This document shows positions 18,800 through 28,348 of a DNA stretch of 64,000 bases, in pieces. The stretch spans positions 1 through 64,000 of the forward strand of contig JAMOBD010000001.1 of assembly GCA_039908345.1 (NCBI GenBank), written 5' to 3'. Under the pieces are notes generated by a model. The model searched no databases. It worked only from the letters and a program-made list of their open reading frames with translations, and was not told the origin of the DNA. The DNA comes from Magnetospirillum sp. WYHS-4 (GTDB taxonomy: Bacteria; Pseudomonadota; Alphaproteobacteria; Rhodospirillales; GLO-3). Numbering within the stretch: the stretch's first letter is position 1; the number at the start of each line of letters is the position of its first letter. The translations under genes were made by a program, and so were the position numbers.

Positions 18800-19209
18800 C
18801 GGCCCAACCCGCCCAGGGCACGAATACGGTCCCAGGCTTCGTCGGGAATGGGCATCACCGACAGGCGGGCCTGGCGGACCAAAGGCAAATCGGCCAGCAA
18901 GGGATCGGCCTTGATTTCAGCCAAGGACACCGGGCGCGGCAGGGCCTGGACGGCTTCCATGTCCACGCAGACGAAGCGGCCCGTGGGGTCGGTGGGATCG
19001 GGATAGGCCTCGCGGACCACCCGGACGATGCCGACCACCGCCTTGCCTTCCACCGAATGGTAGAAGAACGCCAAGTCGCCCCGGCGCATGGCCTTCAGGA
19101 AGCCGGCCGCCTGGTGGTTGCGCACCCCGGTCCAGGGCTCGACGCCTTTGGCGGCATGCCGGTCCCAGGACCAGGCGGCCGGTTCCGACTTCACCAGCCA
19201 GAAGGCCAT
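18796..19209 (-). CDS. EVE domain protein
   Basis: EVE domains bind modified nucleobases in DNA or RNA and are related to PUA/YTH folds. The 137-residue product starts MAFWLVKSEPAAWSWD and has GVRNHQAAGFLKAMRRGD, AFFYHS, the aromatic-cage region and the DMEAVQALPRPVSL strand of the thymocyte Thy28-like branch. It is coupled to the Rieske gene (4-nt overlap) and 3 nt downstream of a YCII gene, an order often seen after gpsA in alphaproteobacteria. Confidence 0.9.
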   Translation of the reverse strand: MAFWLVKSEPAAWSWDRHAAKGVEPWTGVRNHQAAGFLKAMRRGDLAFFYHSVEGKAVVGIVRVVREAYPDPTDPTGRFVCVDMEAVQALPRPVSLAEIKADPLLADLPLVRQARLSVMPIPDEAWDRIRALGGLGR

Positions 19210-19212
19210 GGA

Positions 19213-19503
19213 TCAGAGAATCCCGATGCCTTCCAGCTTGCGCCAGGGCTGCACGGTGACGGTCTCGAACAGGCCCGCCCTGTAATAAGGGTTGTTTTCC
19301 AGGAAGCTTTCGACCGCCGGCCGGTTATCCATATCGACGACGATCACCGTCCCGGTCTTGCCCACCCCGTCGTCGGCCAGCGTCGGGCCGGCGCAGATGA
19401 CGTTCTTCTTGAACAGGGCCAGGTACTGGGCGTGCTTCTTGCGGTTGGCCTCGCGCAGGTCGTCGGCGTTCGGCTTGTCGATTCCATGAATCAGGAACAG
19501 CAT
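19213..19503 (-). CDS. YCII-related (YciI-like) protein, copy 1
   Basis: A 96-residue YCII-domain protein (dimeric alpha/beta barrel fold, function mostly unknown). The start MLFLIHGIDKPNADDLREANR and AGPTLADD are typical, and HAQYL holds the conserved His of the putative active site. The frame is open 22 codons further upstream, but the ATG at 19503 follows GGGGGA and gives the family N-terminus. A paralogue at 25529-25813 has the same layout, and the nitrate/nitrite genes lie between the two. Confidence 0.85.
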   Translation of the reverse strand: MLFLIHGIDKPNADDLREANRKKHAQYLALFKKNVICAGPTLADDGVGKTGTVIVVDMDNRPAVESFLENNPYYRAGLFETVTVQPWRKLEGIGIL

Positions 19504-19582
19504 GGGCAATCCCCCTGTTTCCGGGTGGCTCCGGTATTGCAGTGTAAGGAGATTCCCCGCCGATGGCAAAACGTGAGTGGCC

Positions 19583-19909
19583 TTACGGGGAGTTTTCTTC
19601 CGGAACCTTCAGCCACACCCGCCGGCCTTCCACCTTGACCGGGCAGGGACGGGCGCAGCCCCGGTCGGGCGCGGCCGCTTCCCCGCTTTCCAGGTGGATG
19701 CACCAGGAATGCATCGGGCAGGTGACGTGCTCCCCGTGGACGATGCCCTGCGACAAGGGGCCGCCCTTGTGGGGGCAGCGATCCTTGAGGGCGCGGACGC
19801 GGTCCTGTCCGTCGCGAAAGACCGCGATGTCCCCGGCCGCCGTATGGACCACCCGCGCCCCCAGGGCCGGAATGTCGTCGACGCCGCCGATGTCGATCCA
19901 AGATGTCAT
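19583..19909 (-). CDS. nirD: Nitrite reductase (NADH) small subunit
   Basis: NirD is the Rieske-fold small subunit of assimilatory NADH nitrite reductase. The 108-residue product has CPHKGGPLSQG and CPMHSWCIHLESG, corresponding to the cluster-binding loops, and a C-terminal strand pair. It follows nirB after 3 nt on the same strand, as in the classical nirBD order. The usual downstream partners nasA and cysG are not here. Confidence 0.92.
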   Translation of the reverse strand: MTSWIDIGGVDDIPALGARVVHTAAGDIAVFRDGQDRVRALKDRCPHKGGPLSQGIVHGEHVTCPMHSWCIHLESGEAAAPDRGCARPCPVKVEGRRVWLKVPEENSP

Positions 19910-19912
19910 GGG

Positions 19913-22378
19913 CTATCCCGCTTTCTTGAGAACAGGGCCGGCCAGGTCGGCCAGAGGTACGAATTCATGGGCCTCCGCCCCCGCTAGGGCCCGTTCCGCC
20001 CAGGGATCGTCCTGGGCATGCTTCTGGGAAGCCAGGAAGCGGGCGAAGAGGGCCTGGCGGCCCGCCGCGTCCCCGACGATCCGGTCTTTCACCCGATCGA
20101 TCCCGATCCGCTCCACCCAGGGGGCGGTGCGTTCCAGGTAGCGGGCCTCCTCGCGATAGAGCTGCAGGAAGGCGCCGGCGTATTCCAGAACCTCTTCCTG
20201 GGTTTCCACCTTGCATAGAAGGTCGGTGACGCGCACCGCGATGCCGCCGTTGCCGCCCACATGCAGTTCCCATCCGGAGTCCACGGCGATCACACCGAAG
20301 TCCTTGATGGTCGCCTCGGCGCAGTTGCGCGGACAGCCCGACACCGCCAGCTTGAACTTGTGCGGCGTCCAGGAACCCCAGGTGAGCTTCTCCAGGCGCA
20401 CGCCCATGTCCATGGACGGCTGGGTGCCGAAGCGGCACCATTCGGAACCCACGCAGGTCTTCACCGTGCGGATGGCCTTGCCGTAGGCGTGGCCGGAAAC
20501 CATGCCCGCTTCGGACAGGTCCTTCCAGATGGCGGGCAGCTTTTCCTTGGGCACGCCCAGCAGGTCGATGCGCTGGCCGCCGGTCATCTTGACCGTGGGG
20601 ATGCGATGTCTCTCCGCGACCTCGGCGATGGCCTTGAGTTCCGCGGGCGTGGTCAGCCCGCCCCACATGCGGGGCACGACCGAAAAGGTGCCGTCCTTCT
20701 GGATGTTGGCATGGGCCCGTTCGTTGACGAAGCGCGACTGGGGGTCGTTGCGGTACTCGCCGGGCCAAGCGGCCAGGAGGTAGTAGTTCAGGGCCGGCCG
20801 GCAGGAAGGGCAGCCGGTTTCGTTCTTCCAGTCCAGGGCCTTCATGACGGCCGGAATGGTCTTCAGGCCTTGGGCGGCGATGCGGCGGCGGACCTCGTCG
20901 TGGTCCAGATCGGTACAGCCGCAAAGCGGCTTGACCGCCGGCCCCGCCTTGAACCCTTCCCCCAATGCCAGCTTGAGCAGTCCTTCCACCTTGCGGGCGC
21001 AATTGCCGCAGGAGGCCGAGGCCTTGGTATGGGCCTTGACCTCCTCCAGGCTGGCAAGCCCCTTGCCGGCGATGGCGTCAAGGATGGTGCCCTTGGACAC
21101 GCCGTTGCAGCCGCAAATTTCGGCGTCCAAGGGCATCTCCGCCAGGCCGCCGCCCACGGGCGCCCCGGCCAGGACGGCCGCCGCCGCTTCGCCGAACGCC
21201 AGCGCGTTCCTGAAGGGCGTTATGTCGGTACCGGCCTTCAGCAGGTCGAAATACCAGCCGCCGTCGGCGGCATCGCCGTAGAGCACGGCCCCGTCCAGCC
21301 TGCCGCCGCGGACCACCAGCTTGCGGTAGACCCCGCGCGCCCGGTCGTGCAGCACGATTTCCTCGCAGTCCTCGCCCCCTTGGAAATCGCCCGCCGAGAA
21401 GACCTCGATGCCGGTCACCTTGAGACGGGTGGCGGTCGCGGTGCCGGCGTAGGCCGAATCCGCCTGGCCGGCCAGATGGTCGGCGCAGACCTTGGCCATC
21501 TCCCACAAGGGCGCCACCAGGCCGTAGCATTGGCCGCGATGTTCCGCGCATTCGCCGACCGCGAAAACGGCCGGGTCGCTGGTCCTCAGGTCGTCGCCGA
21601 CCACCACGCCCCGGTTGACCGCCAGCCCCGCGGCCTGGGCCAAGGCCACGTTGGGACGGATGCCGATGGCCAACACCGCCAGGTCGGCCGGGATATCGCG
21701 GCCGTCGGCCAGGCGCAGGCCCTGCACGCGGCCGTCGCCATAGATTTCTTCCGTCTGGGCGTTGGTGAAGAAGGACAGGCCGCGCCCGTCCAGGTCCCGC
21801 TTCAGCAGTTCGCCGGCCGTTGCGTCCAACTGGCGTTCCATCAGGGTGGGCATCAGATGGACCACCGCCACCGACATGCCGCGCCTCGCCAGGCCGTTGG
21901 CCGCTTCCAGCCCCAGCAGGCCACCGCCGATCACCACGGCGCGGCGATGCCGGCGCGAGGCCTCGACCATCTTCTCGACATCGCCGATATCGCGAAACGC
22001 CACCACGCCGGGAAGCTGGATGCCGGGAATGGGCGGCGCCACGGGCAGGGAACCGGTGGCCAGCAGCAGCTTGTCGTAGGGCACCAGGACGCCGCTCCGG
22101 CTTGCCACCAGCTTCAACTCGCGGTCGATGGATTCCACCGGGTCGCCGGCGATCAGATGGATGCCCCGATCATCGTACCAGGACTGGGGGTGAGTGACGA
22201 TGCCGGCCAGTTCCTTTTCTCCCGACAGCACGTGGGAAAGCTGGATGCGGTCGTAATTGCCATGGGGTTCGGCACCGAACACCGTGATGTGGTAGCGGCC
22301 GGGGTCCCGCTTCAGCAGTTCCTCCACCGTGCGAATGCCCGCCATGCCGTTGCCGACGACGACCAGCCTTTCCTTCAT
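19913..22378 (-). CDS. nirB: Nitrite reductase (NADH) large subunit
   Basis: NirB reduces nitrite to ammonium with NADH via FAD, Fe-S and siroheme. The 821-residue product has an N-terminal FAD/NAD oxidoreductase unit (VVVGNGMAGIRTVEELL at residue 5, GGGLLGLEAA near 150), BFD-like [2Fe-2S] cysteines (CGCNG...CGNC, then CGCTD and GCPSC) at about 415-530, and the siroheme/4Fe-4S part with TCVGSEWCRFG and SGCPRNCAEA at about residues 640-690. It sits directly downstream of the transporter genes nrtABD, with 12 nt to the ATPase gene. Confidence 0.95.
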   Translation of the reverse strand: MKERLVVVGNGMAGIRTVEELLKRDPGRYHITVFGAEPHGNYDRIQLSHVLSGEKELAGIVTHPQSWYDDRGIHLIAGDPVESIDRELKLVASRSGVLVPYDKLLLATGSLPVAPPIPGIQLPGVVAFRDIGDVEKMVEASRRHRRAVVIGGGLLGLEAANGLARRGMSVAVVHLMPTLMERQLDATAGELLKRDLDGRGLSFFTNAQTEEIYGDGRVQGLRLADGRDIPADLAVLAIGIRPNVALAQAAGLAVNRGVVVGDDLRTSDPAVFAVGECAEHRGQCYGLVAPLWEMAKVCADHLAGQADSAYAGTATATRLKVTGIEVFSAGDFQGGEDCEEIVLHDRARGVYRKLVVRGGRLDGAVLYGDAADGGWYFDLLKAGTDITPFRNALAFGEAAAAVLAGAPVGGGLAEMPLDAEICGCNGVSKGTILDAIAGKGLASLEEVKAHTKASASCGNCARKVEGLLKLALGEGFKAGPAVKPLCGCTDLDHDEVRRRIAAQGLKTIPAVMKALDWKNETGCPSCRPALNYYLLAAWPGEYRNDPQSRFVNERAHANIQKDGTFSVVPRMWGGLTTPAELKAIAEVAERHRIPTVKMTGGQRIDLLGVPKEKLPAIWKDLSEAGMVSGHAYGKAIRTVKTCVGSEWCRFGTQPSMDMGVRLEKLTWGSWTPHKFKLAVSGCPRNCAEATIKDFGVIAVDSGWELHVGGNGGIAVRVTDLLCKVETQEEVLEYAGAFLQLYREEARYLERTAPWVERIGIDRVKDRIVGDAAGRQALFARFLASQKHAQDDPWAERALAGAEAHEFVPLADLAGPVLKKAG

Positions 22379-22390
22379 GGAAATTCTCCT

Positions 22391-23191
<801 letters not shown>

Positions 23192-23201
23192 GGTTTTCTC
23201 C

Positions 23202-24071
23202 TCAGGCGCGGGCGACGCGCTGGCCGATCCATGAGATCAGGCGGTCCAGCATGAAGCCCACCAGGCCCACATAGACGAGGGCAAGGATGATTTCGCTCAT
23301 CAGGGAACTGTTCCAGGCGTCCCAGATGAAGAAGCCGATACCCACGCCGCCGATCAGCATCTCGGCCGCCACGATGGCCAGCCAGGACAGGCCGATGCCG
23401 ATCTTGAGGCCGGTGAAGATGTAGGGCACCGTGGCCGGCATCATGATGCGCAGGAAGTATTCGGCCGGCGACAGCCGCAGCACCCGGGCCACGTTGCGGT
23501 AGTCCTCGGGGATGTTGCGGATGCCCACCGCCGTGTTCAGGATGATCGGCCAGATGGAGGTGATGAAGATGACGAAGATCGCGGAAGGATCGGCGTTGCG
23601 GAAGGCGGCCAGCGAGATGGGCAGCCAGGCCAACGGCGGCACGGTGCGCAGCACCTGGAAGATGGGGTCCAGGGCGCGATAGGCGACCGCGCTTTGGCCG
23701 ATCAGCACGCCGAGGGCGACACCGGCGATGGCCGACAAGGTGAAGCCGAGGGCGACCCGCTTCAGGCTGGCGGACAGGTGCCAGAACAGGCCCTTGTCCA
23801 CCCCGCCCCGATCGAAGAAGGGATCGGCGATCAAGGCCCAGGTATCGGTCAGCACCTTGGTAGGAGGCGGCAGGGAGGCGCCGGGCTGGCTGCACAGGAA
23901 CTGCCAGGCGCCGAGGATGAGGGCCAGGCCGATCAGGGGCGGCAGGGTCGCCGTCCCCAATTCCTTGAGGCGGAGGCCCAGCGAGGCCAGCCGGGCCCGC
24001 ACCCGTCCGGGGGCGGGCGGGCAGGGAGCGGCCAAGGCGGCCGATGTGGTGCTGTTCACGGCAGGCTCCAT
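23202..24071 (-). CDS. nrtB: Nitrate/nitrite ABC transporter permease
   Basis: A 289-residue inner-membrane permease with about six helices, starting after a proline-rich N-terminus (about residues 1-40). The EAA loop of importer permeases is visible at NVARVLRLSPAEYFLRIMMPATVPYIFTGLKIG (about residues 190-220), where it contacts the ATPase. The C-terminal GLVGFMLDRLISWIGQRV is typical of the NrtB/SsuC/TauC group. It is 3 nt downstream of the receptor gene and 10 nt upstream of the ATPase gene. Confidence 0.9.
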   Translation of the reverse strand: MEPAVNSTTSAALAAPCPPAPGRVRARLASLGLRLKELGTATLPPLIGLALILGAWQFLCSQPGASLPPPTKVLTDTWALIADPFFDRGGVDKGLFWHLSASLKRVALGFTLSAIAGVALGVLIGQSAVAYRALDPIFQVLRTVPPLAWLPISLAAFRNADPSAIFVIFITSIWPIILNTAVGIRNIPEDYRNVARVLRLSPAEYFLRIMMPATVPYIFTGLKIGIGLSWLAIVAAEMLIGGVGIGFFIWDAWNSSLMSEIILALVYVGLVGFMLDRLISWIGQRVARA

Positions 24072-24074
24072 GGG

Positions 24075-25367
24075 TCAAATGCGCTTGATGGCGAGGCTCG
24101 CCAAGTAAGCCTCGGGGTTGGCGGGATCGAAGGTCTTGCCGTCGAAGAAGGTCTCGACGCCACGCGACGGACTCTTGGGGATGTCGGCGTCGGCGACGCC
24201 CAGGGCCCGGGCGGCCTCGCGCCACAGATCCTCGCGGTTCACCTGCTTGACCAGGGCCTGGCGGTCCAGGTCCTTGGGCTGATAGCCCCAACGCTGGTTT
24301 TCCACCAGGAACCACAGGTCATGGCTCTGGAAGGGATAGGAAGCGTGGTTCTTCCAGTACTTCATGACGAAGGGGCTGTCCTTGACCACGCGGCCGTCGC
24401 CGTAGTCGAACAGGCCCTTGGCGCGGTCCATGACGTCTTCGACCGGGACCTTGATCCATTCGCGGCCGGAAACGATCCTGACCATTTCCTCGATGTTCTT
24501 CTCGCACCACTGGGCGGCTTCCTGGACCGCCATCAGCACGGCCTTGGCGGCCTTGGGGTGCTTGTCCACCCAGTCGGCACGCATGGCCAAGGCCTTTTCG
24601 GGATGACCGCTCCACAATTCGCCGGTGATGCAGGCCGTGTAGCCGATGTTCTGGTGCACGAGCTGCAGGTTCCAGGGCTCGGCCACGCAGAAGGCCTCCA
24701 TGGTGTTGACCTTCATGTTGGCTACCATTTGCGGCGGCGGCACGGTGATTGTCGAGACATCCTTGTCGGGATCGATGCCCGCCGCGGCCAGCCAATAGCG
24801 GATCCACATGTCGTGGGTGCCGCCGGGGAAGGTGTTGGCGCACTTCAATTCCTTGCCGGCGGCGCGGGCCTTGGCGAAGGCGTCCTTGAGCGCCTTGGCC
24901 TCCACGGTGACCTTGAGGTCCTTGTAGGCGTTGGCCACCGAGATGCACTGGCCGTCCGTATTCAGCCGCGCGAGCAGATACATGGGCAGCTTGGCGTTGT
25001 TCTTGGTGATCCGGCCCGACGCCATCAGATAGGGCATGGGCGAGAGGATATGGGCACCGTCGATGCCGCCCCCCGCCGAGCCCAGTTCCAGGTTGTCGCG
25101 GGTGGTGCCCCAGGAGGCCTGCTTTTGCACCACGACGTCGGGCATGCCGTGCTTGGCGAAGAACCCTTTGTCCTTGGCGACGATCAGGGGCGCCGCGTCC
25201 ATCAGGGCGATGAAGCCGAAGACGGCCTTGGTGGTTTCGGGGGCATCCGCGGGCGCGGCCCAGGCGCCGCCCGGCAGCAGCAGCCGGGTCCCGGCCAAGG
25301 TTGCGGCGGCGCCAAGCGCGCCTTTGAGAACGGTACGGCGGTCGGTGGTGCGGTTGGTCTTGTTCAT
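24075..25367 (-). CDS. nrtA: Nitrate/nitrite ABC transporter periplasmic receptor, Tat-exported
   Basis: NrtA-like receptors bind nitrate or nitrite for the ABC importer. The 430-residue product has a twin-arginine signal (DRRTVLKGALGAAATLAG, then an Ala-rich end GGAWA), so it is probably exported by Tat. The mature part has FVAEPWN-like CVAEPWNLQLVHQNIGYT and CITGELWSGHPEKALAMR, landmarks of the NrtA/CmpA branch. A longer frame of 22 codons exists upstream, but the ATG at 25367 follows AAAGGA and begins the signal peptide. Just before it lies a strong leader hairpin, and further upstream two identical-type palindromes. Confidence 0.9.
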   Translation of the reverse strand: MNKTNRTTDRRTVLKGALGAAATLAGTRLLLPGGAWAAPADAPETTKAVFGFIALMDAAPLIVAKDKGFFAKHGMPDVVVQKQASWGTTRDNLELGSAGGGIDGAHILSPMPYLMASGRITKNNAKLPMYLLARLNTDGQCISVANAYKDLKVTVEAKALKDAFAKARAAGKELKCANTFPGGTHDMWIRYWLAAAGIDPDKDVSTITVPPPQMVANMKVNTMEAFCVAEPWNLQLVHQNIGYTACITGELWSGHPEKALAMRADWVDKHPKAAKAVLMAVQEAAQWCEKNIEEMVRIVSGREWIKVPVEDVMDRAKGLFDYGDGRVVKDSPFVMKYWKNHASYPFQSHDLWFLVENQRWGYQPKDLDRQALVKQVNREDLWREAARALGVADADIPKSPSRGVETFFDGKTFDPANPEAYLASLAIKRI

Positions 25368-25371
25368 TCCT

Positions 25372-25428
25372 TTGGTCCTCGTCCCTTGGTGGCGACTGCC
25401 TGACGGCGGGTCTTGGGACCAGGACCAA
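25372..25428 (-). promoter_or_regulatory. Leader-RNA hairpin immediately upstream of nrtA
   Basis: Bases 25372-25385 pair with 25415-25428 over 14 positions with one mismatch, leaving a 29-nt loop. On the minus strand the stem ends just before the AAAGGA ribosome-binding site of nrtA, so it can influence translation or transcript stability. Nitrate-assimilation leaders in other proteobacteria carry hairpins read by ANTAR antiterminators (NasR, NasT), but no T-run terminator is seen here, so the mechanism is open. Confidence 0.55.
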
Positions 25429-25496
25429 CGCAACGGTCATGCCAATTGGAAAAGCATGGCTTTCCAATACATTAGTATTTTATGATTTGCGGGATA

Positions 25497-25513
25497 TGCC
25501 TAATACTTAGGCA
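25497..25513. promoter_or_regulatory. Perfect palindrome 1 (GCCTAA-N3-TTAGGC) upstream of nrtA
   Basis: TGCCTAATACTTAGGCA has 7-bp perfect arms. It lies 130 nt upstream of nrtA, close to an A/T-rich stretch (25460-25490) that could hold the promoter. A second copy of the same core is 29 bp away centre to centre. The motif is not one I can assign to NtrC, Fnr, NnrR or LexA. Confidence 0.6.
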
Positions 25514-25526
25514 TGGTATCGTGAGC

Positions 25527-25541
25527 GCCTAAGAATTAGGC
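25527..25541. promoter_or_regulatory. Perfect palindrome 2 (GCCTAA-N3-TTAGGC)
   Basis: GCCTAAGAATTAGGC repeats the core of palindrome 1 with a different centre. It overlaps the stop codon of the upstream YCII gene (TAG at 25531-25529). Two equal sites at this spacing suggest cooperative binding of one dimeric regulator at the nrtA promoter. Confidence 0.6.
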
Positions 25542-25813
25542 AACACTTTCTTCCAGCGGCGGATTTCCACCGACCGGAACAGACCGGCCTTGCGGTAGGG
25601 ATCGCCTTCGGAAAAGGCCCGGGCGGCCGCATGATCGGGGAAGTCCATGACGAGCAGGCTGCCCACCATGCCCTCGCCGTCGTCGGTCTGCAGGGGGCCG
25701 GCGAAGACGAGCTGCTTTTCGAAGCTCTTCAGGTAGTCCAGATGGGCCTGGCGGTTGGCGAGCCGGAGCGCCTGCGCATCGGGCCGGTCCAAGGCGAAGA
25801 CGACGAACAGCAT
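25529..25813 (-). CDS. YCII-related (YciI-like) protein, copy 2
   Basis: A 94-residue YCII-domain protein starting MLFVVFALDRPDAQALRLANR. HLDYLKSFE carries the conserved His, and FAGPLQTDDGEGMVGSLLVMD matches the sister copy at 19213-19503. It lies 4 nt downstream of gpsA, the usual alphaproteobacterial arrangement, so this is probably the ancestral copy. Its last codons form half of the second nrtA palindrome. Function unknown; the fold is shared with small dimeric enzymes. Confidence 0.85.
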   Translation of the reverse strand: MLFVVFALDRPDAQALRLANRQAHLDYLKSFEKQLVFAGPLQTDDGEGMVGSLLVMDFPDHAAARAFSEGDPYRKAGLFRSVEIRRWKKVLPNS

Positions 25814-25817
25814 GGGA

Positions 25818-26822
25818 TCACCCCTTTCCCTTGAATTCCGCGCCCACGGGGCGGGCCAGCAGGCCGGCTATGGTTTCCTCCACCCCCGCGCCGCCGTTCA
25901 GCACCGCGTCCACGGCGCGGCAGATGGGCATGTCCACGCCATGGCGACCGGCCAGGGCCATCACCGAAGCCGCCGTGTAGACCCCTTCGGCCACCGACTT
26001 GCGTTCGCCCAGCACCTCGCCCAAGGAACGCCCCTCGCCCAGGGCGACGCCCAGCGAGAAATTGCGCGACTGCATGGCGTTGCAGGTCAGCACCAGATCG
26101 CCCAGCCCCGACAGTCCCATGAAGGTGGATGCCTTGGCGCCCAGGGTGTCGCCCAGGCGGATGATCTCGGCCAAACCACGGGTAATCAGCGCCGCACGGG
26201 CGTTGTCGCCCAGGCCACGGCCTTCGACGATGCCGCAGCCGATGGCCAGCACGTTCTTCACCGCCCCGCCCAGTTCCGCCCCCACCATGTCGTCGGAGGC
26301 ATAGACGCGAAAAGGCGCACTGCCCAGGGCCGCCGCCAAGGTCCGGGCGAGCGCCAAGTCGGACGAAGCGAGAGTCACGGCGGTGGGCAGGCCGTGCGCC
26401 ACCTCGGCGGCGAAGCTGGGCCCGGACAGGACGGCCAGCGGCGCCTGGGGCAGGACGGCGGCCACCGCCTCGCTCATCAAGGCGCCGGAACCTTGCTCGA
26501 TGCCCTTGGCGCAAATGACGGCGGGCAGCCCCGCCGGCCAAACCGCGGCGACGGAAGCGCAAACGCGGCGCAGGAACTGGGCCGGCGCCACCAGCAGCAC
26601 GGCATCCGCTTCCAGGGCTTGGGCCGGACCGGTAATGGCGCGGATGGCGGGATCAAGGGCGATGCCGGGCAGGAAGGGGTTCTCGTGCCGGTCGTTGACG
26701 GCCGCGGCGACCTCGGGCTCGTGAGCCTGCAGCACCACGTCGCGCCCGGCGCGCCGGGCCGCCACGGCCAACGCCGTCCCCCAAGCCCCCGCCCCGACGA
26801 TGCCGATCCGTTGGATATCCAT
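25818..26822 (-). CDS. gpsA: Glycerol-3-phosphate dehydrogenase [NAD(P)+]
   Basis: GpsA makes sn-glycerol-3-phosphate from dihydroxyacetone phosphate for phospholipid synthesis. The 334-residue product starts with the Rossmann motif IGIVGAGAWGTALA, has the CAKGIEQGS and LSGPSFAAEVA motifs, the catalytic Lys in GGAVKNVLAIGCGI and the C-terminal SRNFSLGVALGEG. The frame is open far upstream, but the ATG at 26822 begins the conserved N-terminus. It is followed after 4 nt by the YCII gene. Confidence 0.95.
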   Translation of the reverse strand: MDIQRIGIVGAGAWGTALAVAARRAGRDVVLQAHEPEVAAAVNDRHENPFLPGIALDPAIRAITGPAQALEADAVLLVAPAQFLRRVCASVAAVWPAGLPAVICAKGIEQGSGALMSEAVAAVLPQAPLAVLSGPSFAAEVAHGLPTAVTLASSDLALARTLAAALGSAPFRVYASDDMVGAELGGAVKNVLAIGCGIVEGRGLGDNARAALITRGLAEIIRLGDTLGAKASTFMGLSGLGDLVLTCNAMQSRNFSLGVALGEGRSLGEVLGERKSVAEGVYTAASVMALAGRHGVDMPICRAVDAVLNGGAGVEETIAGLLARPVGAEFKGKG

Positions 26823-26890
26823 GTCCCTGTTATGCCAGAGAAGGACGGGGGGATGCCAGGGGGGACGAGGATGGCAACGTCGGGAGCACC

Positions 26891-28276
26891 CTACCCCGCC
26901 CGCGCCTGCAATAGCCGTTCCACCCGCAGCAGGTTCTTTTCGATGACGTAGACGGTCTTGGTGCGGCCTTCCTTGGCGAAGACCTCGATGGCACCCAGGA
27001 AACAGGCGTGGGCCTCGTCGAGCAGGACCGGATCGGACGTCCGCTTCGCCAGGGCGAAGGTCGCCGCGCCCAGATTGTTGGCCGTCTGCGCCCAAAGCAG
27101 GGGCGCCAGGTCGCGGCGACGCACTTCCAGCGACTTGCGGAAGGCGGCGGCTGCCAGCTCCAAGCCCGCGTTGCCCTGCACCTGCTCGCCCAGGGCCAAC
27201 AGGGCGACGCCCATCTCGTTCTGCAATTCCCCCCAGCGCCCCGGCATGGCTTCGCGGGTGATGACCTGGGCCGCCGCCTCGAAGGCGGTCACCGCCTCCT
27301 TCAATTCCTGGGCCCGCCCGGCCAGCTTGGCCGCCTTCTTGTGCAGCACCCGCCCCAGGCGCAGCTGGGCCAGGGCCCAGTCGTGGGGAAAGCTGCTGCG
27401 GCCCAGGGTGTCGATCACCGCCTGGTAGGCCTTGGCCGCCGCATCCAGAGGTTCGGGCGAGCCGTTGGCTTCCGACAGGGCCTCCAAGTTGGCGGCCAGA
27501 TGACTCTGGCAGAGCGCCCAGGTAAGCGGCGCTTCCTCGCGCGGGCAGCGGGCAAGCGCTGCCGAAAAGGCCTCGGTCGACCGGCGCAGTCGGTTCATGT
27601 CCTTGGTCAGCCGGTAGACCATCCCCAGTGCGTTGCCCAAGGCGTTCAGCAGGGTGGCGATCTGAGCCGGGGCCAAGCCCTGAGGCGGAATCTCGATGAA
27701 GCCGTTGGCCCGATCCGCCGCTTCGGAAAGAACCAATGAAAGCCGGTAGCGCTGACCCTCCCGCGCCGCCGCCGCCGCCGCGAGCGTCACGGCCGCCAGG
27801 ACCGGCTCGATCTCGTCGGCCAGGGCGGCCGGCAGTTCCAGGGTGTCGCCCAGGCCGAACGTGCCTGGCCGCCCTTCCGCGTCCGCCTTGGCGGACAGAA
27901 AGCGCAGGGTCGTCGCCTGGCCATCGGATTCGCCCCAGATCAGCAGGTCGACCGCTTCGGCGGTCAGCCAGTCGCGCCCCAGGTCGGCGGCGGCCAGGAG
28001 CTTCTGCGCGAGATTGCCGGGCCCGGTCGGTTTCAAGACCCGGTCCCAACGACGCACCTCCACCGCCTTCACCCGCTCCAGCAAGGCCAGAAGCCGGGCC
28101 GTCGCCGCCTCGCCCCCGGTGCCGTCCAGGCGACCGACGGCGACGATCGCGGCCGGCGGCTCGGATTCGCTTCCCGGACGCCCGGGCACCCCGGCCGCCG
28201 CCGTCTCGTCGGCGGATGCGGACGGGGGCTTGAACAGCCATCCCAGTAGGGACCGCAGGAACATCATGGCCAGCAT
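26891..28276 (-). CDS. TPR-like helical-repeat protein, function unknown
   Basis: The 461-residue product has a short hydrophobic start (MLAMMFLRSLLGWLF), a possible membrane anchor, then an alpha/beta part (about residues 40-170; VAVGRLDGTGGEAATARLLALLERV, DLLIWGE) and many helical repeats over about residues 195-455, with TPR-like spacing (for example ELKEAVTAFEAAAQVI, ELAAAAFRKSLEVRRRDLAPLLWAQTANNLGAA). This last repeat class resembles those used for tetratricopeptide scaffolds. Three in-frame ATGs (28276, 28267, 28264) are possible starts. It lies 68 nt upstream of gpsA on the same strand. Confidence 0.65.
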   Translation of the reverse strand: MLAMMFLRSLLGWLFKPPSASADETAAAGVPGRPGSESEPPAAIVAVGRLDGTGGEAATARLLALLERVKAVEVRRWDRVLKPTGPGNLAQKLLAAADLGRDWLTAEAVDLLIWGESDGQATTLRFLSAKADAEGRPGTFGLGDTLELPAALADEIEPVLAAVTLAAAAAAREGQRYRLSLVLSEAADRANGFIEIPPQGLAPAQIATLLNALGNALGMVYRLTKDMNRLRRSTEAFSAALARCPREEAPLTWALCQSHLAANLEALSEANGSPEPLDAAAKAYQAVIDTLGRSSFPHDWALAQLRLGRVLHKKAAKLAGRAQELKEAVTAFEAAAQVITREAMPGRWGELQNEMGVALLALGEQVQGNAGLELAAAAFRKSLEVRRRDLAPLLWAQTANNLGAATFALAKRTSDPVLLDEAHACFLGAIEVFAKEGRTKTVYVIEKNLLRVERLLQARAG

Positions 28277-28348
28277 CGCTCGTGTTTTTCGGGACCCCGC
28301 GAAGGGGAAGAGCGATTTTTCGGCTGAAGCCGCGCCGGAGTCCAGCGG

